Source of the DNA: Rothia mucilaginosa ATCC 25296
GTDB lineage: Bacteria; Actinomycetota; Actinomycetes; Actinomycetales; Micrococcaceae
Reading direction: 5' to 3'
Length of the DNA stretch: 64,000 bases
Assembly (NCBI RefSeq): GCF_000175615.1
Contig: NZ_ACVO01000016.1
Location: forward strand, 62,001-126,000
How positions within the stretch are numbered: the first letter of the stretch is position 1; every line of letters starts with the position of its first letter. Position numbers and translations under genes: made by a program. The notes beneath the pieces are model-generated. The model saw nothing but the letters and a program-made list of their open reading frames with translations, was not told the origin of the DNA and ran no database searches. Positions 10,554 through 19,099 of the stretch are shown here, in pieces.

Positions 10554-10706
10554 GGGGCTCCGTCCTCAAGGCGCCCCAGCGCCGCAGAGGGGGCACTCCC
10601 CCGCCTGCGTTGTCCGGTGAAGCCTCCCGGCACATCCGCTACTGCCCCCAACCCCCGCGAGCGCATCCCAACCCCAGGCACAAAACAAGCTCAACCTAGA
10701 CACAGA

Positions 10707-10750
10707 AAACCCCCGCCGTCCTGTAGCGAACTACAGTACGGCGGGGGTTT
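10707..10750 (-). terminator. Rho-independent terminator of efp-nusB
   Basis: A near-perfect 20-base-pair stem (AAACCCCCGCCGT...CTGTAG against its complement, one mismatch) with a four-base loop, followed on the minus strand by a short T run. It lies 78 bases after the nusB stop. The stem reads symmetrically on both strands. Confidence 0.85.
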
Positions 10751-10827
10751 CACGTACGTTCCCCTGCGGGCGCATCCTCAAACAGCGAACCAACCAGCTA
10801 CAAGCCAGCAGGCCGCGGCGGGACGTC

Positions 10828-11238
10828 TTACGCGAGCAGGGTCGGCTTCACCTGACGGAGCTTATCCAGCAGACCGTTCACGAACTTCGGAGATTCATTC
10901 GTGGACAGCACACGCGCCAGACCGACAGCCTCAGAAATTGCGACAGCATCCGGAACTTCGTCATTGTACAGAAGCTCCCAAGTGCCAATACGCAGCACGG
11001 CACGGTCCACGGCGGGCATACGCTCGAAGGACCAGTCACGGGCGTAAGTCTCCACAAACTCGCGGATCTCTTCGTCGTGGTCGCGGACGCCACGAATGAT
11101 TTCCTCAGAGTAAGCAGAAATCTGCGCTACCGTGTACAGTCGGCGGCGGCGGAGTACCTCAATATAATCTTCGTTGCGCTGATCCGCCTCGAAGAGCACT
11201 TCGAGGGCGCGCAATCGGGCTTTCGTACGCGAATTCAT
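10828..11238 (-). CDS. nusB: Transcription antitermination factor NusB
   Basis: RNA-binding antitermination factor that works with NusE/S10 on rRNA leader boxA sequences. The 136-residue all-helical protein starts ARLRALEVLFEADQR and contains the family core RMPAVDRAVLRIGTWELLY and DVPDAVAISEAVGLAR-like segments, ending FVNGLLDKL. Its ATG overlaps the efp stop by one base (TAATG). The efp-nusB pairing is conserved in many bacteria and ends in a strong terminator here. Confidence 0.97.
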   Translation of the reverse strand: MNSRTKARLRALEVLFEADQRNEDYIEVLRRRRLYTVAQISAYSEEIIRGVRDHDEEIREFVETYARDWSFERMPAVDRAVLRIGTWELLYNDEVPDAVAISEAVGLARVLSTNESPKFVNGLLDKLRQVKPTLLA

Positions 11239-11801
11239 TAGTCGTTCACGCGACCGAGGTACTCACCGGTGCGGGTGTCAACCTTGACCTTGGTGCCGGT
11301 CTCCAGGAACAGTGGAACCTGAATCTCGTAGCCGGTCTCAACGGTTGCGGGCTTGGTGCCGCCGGTGGAGCGGTCACCCTGCAGGCCGGGCTCAGTGTAG
11401 GTGATTTCGAGGACCACGGATGCGGGCAACTCGATGTACAGGGGGCTGCCCTCGTGCATTGCGATGGTTGCGGTCTGGGATTCGAGCATGTAGTTTGCTG
11501 CGTCGCCGACAACGGTTGCGGGAACGTTGATCTGGTCGTAGGTCTTCATGTCCATGAAGACGTAGTCGTCGCCGTCCTGGTACAGGTACTGGTAGTCGGA
11601 GCGGTCAACGGTTGCGGTTTCGATCTTAGCGCCAGCGTTGAAGGTACGGTCGACGACCTTGCCGGAGGTAACGTTGCGCAGCTTGGTGCGGACGAATGCG
11701 CCACCCTTGCCGGGCTTAACGTGCTGGAACTCTACGACGGACCAGAGGTTGCCGTCAATCTTCAGGACGGCGCCGTTCTTAATATCGGTAGTGGATGCCA
11801 T
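11238..11801 (-). CDS. efp: Elongation factor P
   Basis: Binds ribosomes stalled on polyproline stretches and promotes peptide bond formation. The chosen ATG at 11801 ([10 protein letters not shown]) has AAGGAG upstream at proper spacing and gives the usual 187 residues; an in-frame ATG ten codons earlier lacks a good site. The three domains are visible, with the loop [15 protein letters not shown] whose lysine is the position modified in some bacteria. No lysine-modifying EpmA/EpmB or rhamnosyltransferase EarP gene lies nearby, in keeping with the unmodified lysine type reported for some actinobacteria. The many Pro-rich proteins in this window (for example the AroK extension) are plausible clients. 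Confidence 0.97.
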   Translation of the reverse strand: MASTTDIKNGAVLKIDGNLWSVVEFQHVKPGKGGAFVRTKLRNVTSGKVVDRTFNAGAKIETATVDRSDYQYLYQDGDDYVFMDMKTYDQINVPATVVGDAANYMLESQTATIAMHEGSPLYIELPASVVLEITYTEPGLQGDRSTGGTKPATVETGYEIQVPLFLETGTKVKVDTRTGEYLGRVND

Positions 11802-11921
11802 GGGGCTCTCCTTCGTGTCATCGACGCTCACGCCGTAGTGGTACCCGGCGAGGCGCTAAGTTTTCAATGAGCAAAAATATGTCCCGTACATTCTACAGGA
11901 TGCGCACGAATTTGCCTAGCA

Positions 11922-11950
11922 GGGGCGCCACAGTTTTTCTGTGGCGCCCC
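11922..11950. terminator. 12-base-pair perfect hairpin between aroB and efp
   Basis: GGGGCGCCACAG and its exact complement flank a five-base TTTTT loop. It lies downstream of aroB on the minus strand but lacks a T-tract on that side. With the second hairpin at 11954-11990 it forms a tandem pair that probably ends or weakens aro transcription before efp. Confidence 0.5.
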
Positions 11951-11953
11951 GCC

Positions 11954-11990
11954 CGGCTGCCGCATGCTGGTGTGCATATGCTGGCAGCCG
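11954..11990. terminator. Second hairpin between aroB and efp
   Basis: Arms CGGCTGCC and GGCAGCCG enclose an inner GCAT/ATGC pairing. Adjacent to the hairpin at 11922-11950. No T-tract, so the terminator role is inferred from position only. Confidence 0.4.
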
Positions 11991-12029
11991 CGTGGCGGGT
12001 GCATCCGGTAAATGTACGGGACCCGTCAC

Positions 12030-13157
12030 CTACTCGGTAATCTCCTGGTAGGTCATGTACAGGATCGAGTCGTCCGGCACCTCGTAGACGCGCGGGCGAG
12101 CCAAACCGTCAAGAATGATGAAGCGCAGCAGGTTGCCGCGTGCCTTCTTGTCGCGGCGCATTGCTTCGAGCAGCTGGGGCCATGCGTCTGCTTTGTAGGA
12201 GGTGGGCAGGCCCAGGGATTCGAGGATGCGGCGGGTGCGTGCCACGAGTTCTTCATCGGCGTGGCCGGTTGCCAGCGCCAGTTCGGCGGCGTAGACCATG
12301 CCGACGGACACTGCCGCGCCGTGACGCCACTGGTAGCGTTCGTTGCGTTCGATAGCGTGGGCGAGGGTGTGGCCGTAGTTTAGGATTTCGCGGCGGCCGG
12401 ATTCGCGCAGGTCCTCGGAGACGACCTCGGCCTTCACGCGCACGCTGCGTTCAATGAGTTCACGCATCACGGCGGACTGCGAGTCGCGTACGGCGTTCGG
12501 GTTCGCCTCGATCAGGTCGAGAATTTCAGGGTCTGCGATGAAGCCGCACTTGACGACCTCACCCATACCGGTCAGCAGCTCGTGTTCAGGCAAGGTGCGC
12601 AGGGTGCCAATCTCGCAGAGCACGGCGGCGGGCGGCCAGAACGCGCCGACCAGGTTCTTACCTTCGGCGGTGTTGATGCCGGTCTTACCGCCCACGGCGG
12701 CGTCCACCATGCCGAGCAGGGTGGTCGGAATGTGGATGACGCGCACGCCGCGCAGCCAGGTTGCCGCGACGAAGCCGGCGACGTCGGTAATAGCGCCGCC
12801 GCCCACGGAGATGATCGCGTCGGTGCGGGTGAAGTCATTCTGACCGAGCACCTGCCAGCAGAACGCCGCCACCTGGTAGTGCTTTGCCTCCTCAGCGTCC
12901 GGGATTTCGGCGCTGAACGATTCGTAGCCCATGGCGCGCAGGTCTTCCATGACCAGCTCACCGGTGGAACGCAGGGCACGCGGGTGAATCACGAGCACCT
13001 TCTTGGTGCGGTTGCCCAGAATTTCGGGGATTTTACCGAGCAGGTTGTGGCCGATGAGAACCTCATAGTTCTCACGCGGGGAGCTGCCGGTCACCGGGAT
13101 GCGGGTGATATCTTCCGCGCCGGAGGCACCGAAAGTGGGGGTGGGCTGAGTGCTCAT
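12030..13157 (-). CDS. aroB: 3-dehydroquinate synthase
   Basis: Second step of the shikimate pathway, converting DAHP to 3-dehydroquinate with NAD and a divalent metal. The NAD-binding region GGGAITDVAGFVAATWLRG, the substrate-binding IPTTLLGMVDAAVGGKTGIN, and the metal-ligand segments GEVVKCGFI and NYGHTLAHAIE are all present. The open frame reaches 13172, but two adjacent ATGs at 13160 and 13157 have an AAAGGA site just upstream; I take the second, giving 375 residues. It follows aroK by about 25 bases in the aro operon. Confidence 0.96.
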   Translation of the reverse strand: MSTQPTPTFGASGAEDITRIPVTGSSPRENYEVLIGHNLLGKIPEILGNRTKKVLVIHPRALRSTGELVMEDLRAMGYESFSAEIPDAEEAKHYQVAAFCWQVLGQNDFTRTDAIISVGGGAITDVAGFVAATWLRGVRVIHIPTTLLGMVDAAVGGKTGINTAEGKNLVGAFWPPAAVLCEIGTLRTLPEHELLTGMGEVVKCGFIADPEILDLIEANPNAVRDSQSAVMRELIERSVRVKAEVVSEDLRESGRREILNYGHTLAHAIERNERYQWRHGAAVSVGMVYAAELALATGHADEELVARTRRILESLGLPTSYKADAWPQLLEAMRRDKKARGNLLRFIILDGLARPRVYEVPDDSILYMTYQEITE

Positions 13158-13182
13158 CATGTGTCCTTTCACAGGTGAGGGG

Positions 13183-14829
13183 TTATGCTTGGGGGCGCTG
13201 CGCGCGGGAGGCGCGAGTTGCGGTCACGTACGCCTGGATTTCGGCGGTCATCTCGGTGATGGGGCGGCCGCCTCGTGCGTCCAGGGTGAAGTGCGCCAGC
13301 TCTTCGTATCGGCTGCGGCGGCGCTCAAAAATTTCGGTCCACCGCTCGACCGGGTTCGGCTGCAGCAGCGGGCGGGTCTTATTGCCGGTAATGCGCGGGG
13401 TGACGGTGTCAGCATCAACGAGGATGTACACCACACATTCGTCCTTGAGCAGCTCCGCGACCGAGTCGGTCATGGGCGCGCCACCGCCCAGGGAAAACAC
13501 CGTGTTGCGGTACACGGGCGAGGTGAGGACCTCTTCGATGGTTTTGCGTTCGAGCTCGCGGAAGTACGCCTCACCGAAAATCTCGAAGATTTCGGAGACT
13601 TCGCCGTAGCGTTCCACGATGAGCTGGTCGGCGTCGAGGAACTCGTAGCCGTAGAAACGCGCAAGGTGCGTACCAATGTAGGTTTTACCTGCCGCCATGG
13701 GGCCGATGAGCACGATGGGTCGGGAGCGTTCCGCGAAGTTCTCGTGCATTTCACGCACCTGCTGCGGGTGGATGCGAGCGCCGGCGGACTCGTCTTCTGC
13801 GAGCGCCTCTGCGGGGGCGGCAAGCTCTGTGGGGACGGTGAGCTCTGCGGGTGCCACAGATTCAGCCGGGGTTGCGGGCAGTTCGGAAGCGTCGAGGGGC
13901 TTCTCCCCCGCCTGGTTCTCTTCTTCCGCGGCGGGTGCTGCGGGCGCAGCAACCTGAACCTTGCCGAACAGCGCCGGGGTCGGACGAACCGGCTTGGCGG
14001 GTTCAGCCGCGGGCACAGCTACAGGATGTGCAGGTGCAGTTGCAGGGATTGCAGGCACAGCCGGTGCAGACTGGGGTTCAGCCTTCTGCACGGGAGCAGA
14101 AGCGGTAGCGCTCTCCCCCGCCGCCTCTGCAGGCTGAGCCTGCATCGGAGGTGCCGGCTTGGGCGCGGCAGGCTTAGGCACAGTCGGCTTAGGCACAGTC
14201 GGCTTGGGCACAGCGACTACTGACGGCGCGGCCGGTTTTGGAGCTGCTGGCTTGGGTGCTTCCGCCTTCGCGGGTTCCTTGCGGGGCTCCTCTTCGGCGG
14301 TGCCCATGCCCTGCAGGGCGCTGAGCAGCTTCAGGCGCAGGTCCTCGTCCAGGCCGAGCGCCTGGTCGGCGTCCTCAGATACCGAGGAGGCGTACAGGCG
14401 CACACCCTGCGTGCTCGCCGTAGCGGCGGCGGGCAGGGGACGGGCGCCAGAACGCATCAAATCAGCGGGGGTGGGCACGCGAGAAGCCGGACGCACAGAA
14501 GAAACTGACGCAGAAGAAACCGAGGCGGTAGCCTCACGCGCAACAGTCTCACGAACCCCAGCGCCAGCAACCTCAACAGCCCCAGCGCCCGCAGCCTCAA
14601 CACTCTGCTCAGCCGCAGCAGGTACACCGGGTTCAGATACACCGGATTCTGCGCCGGATTCCGGGCGCGGCGAAGCGCCCCCTCGCGCACGCTGCGTTGC
14701 CGCAGCAATACGCGCAAGGGGGCTCGAAGCGACCGGGCGAACACCCTGCTCCACAGAAACCTCCCCGGAACCGCGACCCTTAGCGCCGCGGCCCTCAGAC
14801 TCCGCCGGAAGGGGCACTACGCGTCCCAA
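13183..14829 (-). CDS. aroK: Shikimate kinase with a long Ala/Pro-rich N-terminal extension
   Basis: The last 179 residues (about 370-548) are a complete shikimate kinase: Walker A GPMAAGKT, the substrate-binding FLDADQLI, the SLGGGAP loop and the lid NKTRPLL. ATP-dependent phosphorylation of shikimate is therefore well supported. The first 369 residues are low-complexity, rich in Ala, Pro, Glu, Ser and Val, with repeated PKPAAPKP and PKPTVPKP units around residues 195-225 and a short helical patch near residue 160 ([14 protein letters not shown]). Ordinary AroK is about 170-200 residues. The frame overlaps the end of aroC by 13 bases. A downstream start making a short kinase is possible, for instance shortly before [15 protein letters not shown], but the whole stretch stays open and has strong codon bias. 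Confidence 0.92.
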   Translation of the reverse strand: MGRVVPLPAESEGRGAKGRGSGEVSVEQGVRPVASSPLARIAAATQRARGGASPRPESGAESGVSEPGVPAAAEQSVEAAGAGAVEVAGAGVRETVAREATASVSSASVSSVRPASRVPTPADLMRSGARPLPAAATASTQGVRLYASSVSEDADQALGLDEDLRLKLLSALQGMGTAEEEPRKEPAKAEAPKPAAPKPAAPSVVAVPKPTVPKPTVPKPAAPKPAPPMQAQPAEAAGESATASAPVQKAEPQSAPAVPAIPATAPAHPVAVPAAEPAKPVRPTPALFGKVQVAAPAAPAAEEENQAGEKPLDASELPATPAESVAPAELTVPTELAAPAEALAEDESAGARIHPQQVREMHENFAERSRPIVLIGPMAAGKTYIGTHLARFYGYEFLDADQLIVERYGEVSEIFEIFGEAYFRELERKTIEEVLTSPVYRNTVFSLGGGAPMTDSVAELLKDECVVYILVDADTVTPRITGNKTRPLLQPNPVERWTEIFERRRSRYEELAHFTLDARGGRPITEMTAEIQAYVTATRASRAQRPQA

Positions 14830-16034
14830 CCAGCCACGTTAGACTCCCACGCCAGAGACGCCGGAATGGCGTCCAGGTAGGAATCCATGTTGCGGCGAGT
14901 CTCACCAATCGAGTCGCCGCCAAACTTCTCCAGTGCAGCCTCAGCGAGCACCAGGGCGACCATAGCCTCCGCCACCACGCCGGCGGCGGGAACGGCACAC
15001 ACGTCCGAACGCTGGTGGTGGGCGCGAGCCTCTTCACCGGTGGAAGTGTCAATGGTCTTCAGAGCCTTCGGCACGGTCGCAATGGGCTTCATTGCCGCGC
15101 GCACACGCAGCAGGTCGCCAATGCTCATGCCGCCCTCAATACCACCTGCACGGTTGGTATCGCGGGTAACGCCGTGCTCACCGATGGAAATCTCGTCGTG
15201 AGCGGCAGTGCCCGGGCGGTCAGCGGTCGCAAAACCGTCGCCAACCTCAACGCCCTTAATAGCCTGAATACCCATCAGCGCTGCGGCAAGACGCGCGTCC
15301 AGGCGGCGGTCCCAGTGCACGTACGAACCCAGTCCGGGAGGCATACCGTACGCGAGCACCTCAACCACGCCGCCGAGAGTCTCGCCGTCCTTGTGTGCCT
15401 CGTCCACGCGCTGAACCATCGCGTCGGAGGTTGCCTTGTCGAAGCAGCGCAGCGGGTCAGCGTCCAGCTGGTCAACGTTGCGGGGTGAAGGCACCGGGGC
15501 GCCCTCGGGAGCGTGCACGCCACCCACAGCCACGGTGTGAGAAACCAGCTCAACACCCAGAGCCTTCAAAATCTGGGCGGCAACCACGCCAAGAGCCACG
15601 CGGGTCGCAGTCTCACGTGCGGAGGCGCGCTCCAGCACCGGGCGAGCCTCAGAGAAGTTGTACTTCTGCATACCCGCAAAATCGGCGTGACCGGGGCGCG
15701 GACGGGTCAGCGCAGCATTACGCGCACGACCCTCAATCAGCTTCGGATCCACCGGGTCGGAGCTCATCACGTCAGTCCACTTGGGCCACTCGGTGTTCGC
15801 AATCTCAATAGCGACCGGGCCGCCCTGAGTCAGGCCGTGACGCACACCGCCCAGGATGCGCACGCGGTCCTCCTCGAACTTCATGCGGGCACCGCGACCG
15901 TAGCCGAGGCGGCGACGAGCCAGGGCGTCACGCACCATGTCGCTGGTGAGTTCCACACCGGCGGGTACGCCCTCAATAATGCCGACGAGCGCCTCGCCGT
16001 GGGATTCTCCGGCAGTGAGCCAACGCAGGGCCAT
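14817..16034 (-). CDS. aroC: Chorismate synthase
   Basis: FMN-dependent last step of the shikimate pathway, EPSP to chorismate. The 405-residue length and the N-terminal [20 protein letters not shown] are typical; FMN and substrate-binding segments [33 protein letters not shown] and the C-terminal [20 protein letters not shown] are clear. An AGAGG ribosome site precedes the ATG. It overlaps the start of aroK by 13 bases. The 119 bases upstream hold an AT-rich stretch with a helically phased repeat that may be a promoter or operator. Confidence 0.98.
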   Translation of the reverse strand: MALRWLTAGESHGEALVGIIEGVPAGVELTSDMVRDALARRRLGYGRGARMKFEEDRVRILGGVRHGLTQGGPVAIEIANTEWPKWTDVMSSDPVDPKLIEGRARNAALTRPRPGHADFAGMQKYNFSEARPVLERASARETATRVALGVVAAQILKALGVELVSHTVAVGGVHAPEGAPVPSPRNVDQLDADPLRCFDKATSDAMVQRVDEAHKDGETLGGVVEVLAYGMPPGLGSYVHWDRRLDARLAAALMGIQAIKGVEVGDGFATADRPGTAAHDEISIGEHGVTRDTNRAGGIEGGMSIGDLLRVRAAMKPIATVPKALKTIDTSTGEEARAHHQRSDVCAVPAAGVVAEAMVALVLAEAALEKFGGDSIGETRRNMDSYLDAIPASLAWESNVAGWDA

Positions 16035-16097
16035 AGGTTAACCTCTTTTCATCGCACCCGCACCGCAGCGCAGGAGGAAGGAATAATAATTCTTCAC

Positions 16098-16117
16098 GTG
16101 TATAAATAGTGTATAAA
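16098..16117. promoter_or_regulatory. Phased direct repeat upstream of aroC
   Basis: GTGTATAAA occurs twice with an 11-base period (16098-16106 and 16109-16117), about 65-85 bases before the aroC start. On the minus strand it reads TTTATACAC twice. It may hold the -10 region of an aroC promoter or a regulator site; no good -35 was found. Confidence 0.35.
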
Positions 16118-16153
16118 ATGCCCGTTTACTGAGCGAGTGAAAGCACGCTTTTT

Positions 16154-17089
16154 TCACGAAACGGAAGCACGAGGGGCAAGACCAACCGCCGCGCACATCG
16201 CATTCACCAAGCCCAGCAGTTCACCCTCAGACAGGGTGCGGTCGGTAAACAGCAGCACCTGCTCCACCGCCTGGTACAGCAGCATCTCCAGGCCAGAAAC
16301 CACCGTGCCGCCGTTAGCCTCCCAGGCGCTCGCCAGCACCGAAGGCCACGGGTTATACGCAACATCGAGCAGTACCGGCCGGTGCGTCGCGGAGGCGCCC
16401 TTCAGCCCGCTCAGCTGGCTCGCCCATTCATCCGCCGCATGCGCCGGAAGAGTAGACACCACCGGGTGATGACCGCGCTCCACAAGATTCTGCGGCAGCT
16501 CAGCCAGGGAAACCTGCTCCAGCTGAACACCCAGGCGGTCCGCCGCCTCCTGCACGCTACCGAGCTTATGCAACGAACGGGCGTACACGCTCACACGGGA
16601 ATACCCCAGCTGATGCAGTGCGGTCAGGGCGGAAATAGCGGTCGCTCCCCCACCCACAATCGCGGCAGAATCCTTGAGTGGCTGCGGCTCCAAACCGGCG
16701 TGGCGCAGCGCGTTCACAATGCCGATCACGTCAGTGTTATCGCCCAGCACCTTCTCACCGCGCGGATACACCGTGTTCACCGCACCGGTCACGCGGGCAG
16801 TCTCACTCAGCTCATCGCAATACTTAATGACCGCGGTCTTCAACGGCATCGTCACCGACAAACCCGCAATATACGGGGCGTCCTCCGTACCCTTCGGGTG
16901 ACGCACACCGTGCATAATCGCCGGCAAATCATCGGGCAGAGTATCGCGGCGATCATAACCCAAATTCTGCTCACCCAAAAAGTCATACGCGGCACGATGC
17001 AGCGCGGGCGACAGCGAATGCGCAATAGGGTGCCCCAGCACGTAGGCGCGGCGAAGATATGGGGCCTCACGGTACGGTTCAGTCTTCAT
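16154..17089 (-). CDS. aroE: Shikimate 5-dehydrogenase
   Basis: NADP-dependent reduction of 3-dehydroshikimate. The substrate site YVLGHPIAHSLSPALHRAAY is near the N-terminus, the catalytic lysine is in SVTMPLKTAVIKYCDE, the NTD motif follows in GDNTDVIGI, and the nucleotide-binding loop is IVGGGATAISALTAL. I use the ATG at 17089 (MKTEPYRE), preceded by a GAGAG site, giving 311 residues; the frame is open 14 codons further. First gene of the aroE-aroC-aroK-aroB cluster. Confidence 0.95.
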   Translation of the reverse strand: MKTEPYREAPYLRRAYVLGHPIAHSLSPALHRAAYDFLGEQNLGYDRRDTLPDDLPAIMHGVRHPKGTEDAPYIAGLSVTMPLKTAVIKYCDELSETARVTGAVNTVYPRGEKVLGDNTDVIGIVNALRHAGLEPQPLKDSAAIVGGGATAISALTALHQLGYSRVSVYARSLHKLGSVQEAADRLGVQLEQVSLAELPQNLVERGHHPVVSTLPAHAADEWASQLSGLKGASATHRPVLLDVAYNPWPSVLASAWEANGGTVVSGLEMLLYQAVEQVLLFTDRTLSEGELLGLVNAMCAAVGLAPRASVS

Positions 17090-17237
17090 CGATACTCTCT
17101 CGCTCTCAACGCTGGGGAACACTCTCAACACTCAACGCTCGGGGCTTGCGGGCTTGCGGACACGCACGCCACGAACCCGCGTTCATAGGCGTACTCTACC
17201 CATTTTAAGCGACAAACCAATATTCGGGTATAGCAAA

Positions 17238-17277
17238 GGCGGGCACCTCCCCCACTCTCGTGGAGGCGGTACCCGCC
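17238..17277 (-). terminator. Terminator after mltG
   Basis: GGCGGG...CCCGCC stem with a further inner GGAGG/CCTCC pairing, followed on the minus strand by TTTGC. It lies about 67 bases after the mltG stop and separates it from aroE. Confidence 0.65.
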
Positions 17278-17343
17278 TCAGCAAGGAACCTTCACGCCGA
17301 AGCTACCGAATCATAGCTACCAGCTAAACCAATGAGCTACAAC

Positions 17344-18537
17344 TTAGCTACAGCGGTTCGGGTGCTTAGAACACCACTGGTTGTACTCTTCAACATAACG
17401 CTGGTGCTCAGCGTAAGTGCGGGAGTACTTAGTCTCACCGGAGTCCAGGTCCACAGTCACCCAGTAGTAGTACGGGTTCTTCTCAGGAGCCGCAGCAGCC
17501 TTAATCGAAGCCAGCTGCGGGGAACCAATCGGACCCTTCGGAAGACCCTTATTCGCATAAGTGTTGTACTTATTGCTCTTATCGGCCTTCTGCTCTTCAG
17601 TCAGGTGGTACGAGCGGACACCCAGACCGTAGGTCACGGTCGCATCCGACTGGATCAGACCCGAAGTCTCACCATCGGGGTTGTTCAGACGATTCTCAAT
17701 GATGCCTGCAACCGCCACGTAGTCCTTCGGCTGAGCCTCAAGCTCCACGATGGAGGCGATGGTCAGAACCTCAAAGATCTTCTGATCGCCGCTCACGCCG
17801 GCTTCCTTCAGGTCAGCCTTGGTCTTATCAACCATGGTCTGAATGACCTTCTTGATGTCGGTGTCCTTCGGGAAGCGGTACTCACCCGGGTGCAACCAAC
17901 CCTCAATCGAGGGGAAGTTGCTCGGCACACCGTACTGGGTGTAGTTGCTGACCGCGTCCTCAACCTGCTTGCGGGTGAACGCGCCATCGGAGCCAGAAAC
18001 AATCAGGTCGATGGTCTCGCTCACGCGCTTACCCTGCGGAATCGCCAGGTACAGTACGTTGCTGTTCGCCTCGATAATGGTCGTAATCGCGCTCGAGCTG
18101 CTCATGTGCTGCTGCAGTTCGTAGGTGCCAGGCTGCAGGTACTTGCCCTTGCTCTCCTTGGTGTACACCTCAATGAACTTATCAGCATCAGCAATAACGC
18201 CCGCCGCTTCAAGCTCCTGCGCCACCTGCGCGGTGGACTGGCCGGAACGAATCGTGAACGTCACGGTCGTGCCGTTACCGCCACCCGAGTAGTCACGATT
18301 CTTGAACGGATCGTAGCGAGTAATCAGGGCACCCGAAATGATGACCAGAGCCACCACAAACAAGGAAATAGCGCTCAGCATGATGGCGCGGCGGCGGCGC
18401 TTACGCGCACGCAACGTAGCCACCGACACGATTTCCTGTTCCATCGTGATGCCGGTGATGCCCTTACGTTCATCCTCGGCTGTCGGCCTAAAGAGGTCGA
18501 GCCCGCTCTCTTCGGGATGTTTATTCTGTTCGGTCAC
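17344..18537 (-). CDS. mltG: Endolytic peptidoglycan transglycosylase MltG (YceG-like)
   Basis: Membrane-anchored lytic transglycosylase that cleaves nascent glycan strands. The 397-residue protein has a cytoplasmic N-terminus of about 50 residues ending in RARKRRRR, one membrane segment (about 53-72), a LysM-like region (RSGQSTAQVAQELEAAGVI) and the catalytic YceG domain with the conserved glutamate in IASIVELEA and the QSDATVTYGL and GLPKGPIGSPQLASIKAAA motifs. It overlaps ruvX by four bases (ATGA), so the two are translationally coupled. The C-terminus has a WCSKHPNRCS tail with two cysteines. Confidence 0.95.
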   Translation of the reverse strand: MTEQNKHPEESGLDLFRPTAEDERKGITGITMEQEIVSVATLRARKRRRRAIMLSAISLFVVALVIISGALITRYDPFKNRDYSGGGNGTTVTFTIRSGQSTAQVAQELEAAGVIADADKFIEVYTKESKGKYLQPGTYELQQHMSSSSAITTIIEANSNVLYLAIPQGKRVSETIDLIVSGSDGAFTRKQVEDAVSNYTQYGVPSNFPSIEGWLHPGEYRFPKDTDIKKVIQTMVDKTKADLKEAGVSGDQKIFEVLTIASIVELEAQPKDYVAVAGIIENRLNNPDGETSGLIQSDATVTYGLGVRSYHLTEEQKADKSNKYNTYANKGLPKGPIGSPQLASIKAAAAPEKNPYYYWVTVDLDSGETKYSRTYAEHQRYVEEYNQWCSKHPNRCS

Positions 18538-19097
18538 TGAAGGTTCTCCGTTTCGTTGACGGCACCAACCGCGGTCCCTTCTGACTCGGACGGTCGGTTT
18601 TCTTCGTGGGCCGGATCGCTCACCTTGTACCCGGCTACGGACTGCCCCGCCTTGAGGGCATCCAGGCTGTACTGCAAAATGTTCACAGCCGCCACCTGGT
18701 CAACCATAGTCTTGAAATCTCGGCTGGAAACCCCAGCCTCGTGCAGTGCACGGTGAGCGCTCACGGTGGTGAGTCGCTCATCCACCAGCCAAATGTTAAT
18801 GTGTGTTTTCTCTTCGGCATCCAGCTCGGAGCGCAGAGCCTGAGCGTACTCCCGAGCCATTTCCGTAGAGGGAGAATCCCCACCACGCATGGTCTTCGGA
18901 AGCCCGACGAAAACCTCCACCACCTCGTTCACCTCAATCAGCTTACGCAAAACACGGCGGTCAGAGTTCTTCTTCGCGTCGCGGCGCAGCGTCTTGAGCG
19001 GGGTGGCGAGAATGCCGTCAGGGTCGCTGAGGGCGGTGCCGACGCGGGCGTTACCCACATCGACACCCATCCGCACTCCGCGCTGGAATTCTGCCAT
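18534..19097 (-). CDS. ruvX: Holliday junction resolvase-like / pre-16S rRNA nuclease RuvX (YqgF)
   Basis: RNase H-fold nuclease needed for 16S rRNA 5'-end maturation in other bacteria and once proposed as a junction resolvase. The 187-residue protein shows the N-terminal acidic motif GVDVGNARVGTALSD, the FVGLPKTMRGGDSPS segment and the DERLTTVSAHRALHEAG motif near the middle. It is followed by a 35-residue acidic tail beyond the core. It lies two bases after the alaS stop and overlaps mltG by four bases, the usual alaS-ruvX-mltG order in actinobacteria. Confidence 0.95.
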   Translation of the reverse strand: MAEFQRGVRMGVDVGNARVGTALSDPDGILATPLKTLRRDAKKNSDRRVLRKLIEVNEVVEVFVGLPKTMRGGDSPSTEMAREYAQALRSELDAEEKTHINIWLVDERLTTVSAHRALHEAGVSSRDFKTMVDQVAAVNILQYSLDALKAGQSVAGYKVSDPAHEENRPSESEGTAVGAVNETENLQ

Positions 19098-19099
19098 GT

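Larger units (their letters stand above)
10265..10827. other. Intergenic region between lipoprotein gene and nusB
   Basis: A 563-base stretch without a convincing gene. It contains the nusB terminator (10707-10750), a direct repeat of about 26 bases at 10466-10491 and 10528-10553, and presumably the lipoprotein promoter. A 107-codon open frame here has no protein-like features. Confidence 0.6.

Noticed and set aside
10358..10681. A 107-codon minus-strand frame between the lipoprotein gene and nusB
   Set aside because: No ribosome site, Arg/Pro-rich random composition, and it contains the non-coding direct repeat.
17290..17345. tRNA-like stretch with repeated AGCTAC and a D-arm-like GTAGCTCATTGGTTTAGC on the minus strand
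   Set aside because: No acceptor stem or T-arm (GTTCGA) at the right distance; repeated AGCTAC gives a chance resemblance.
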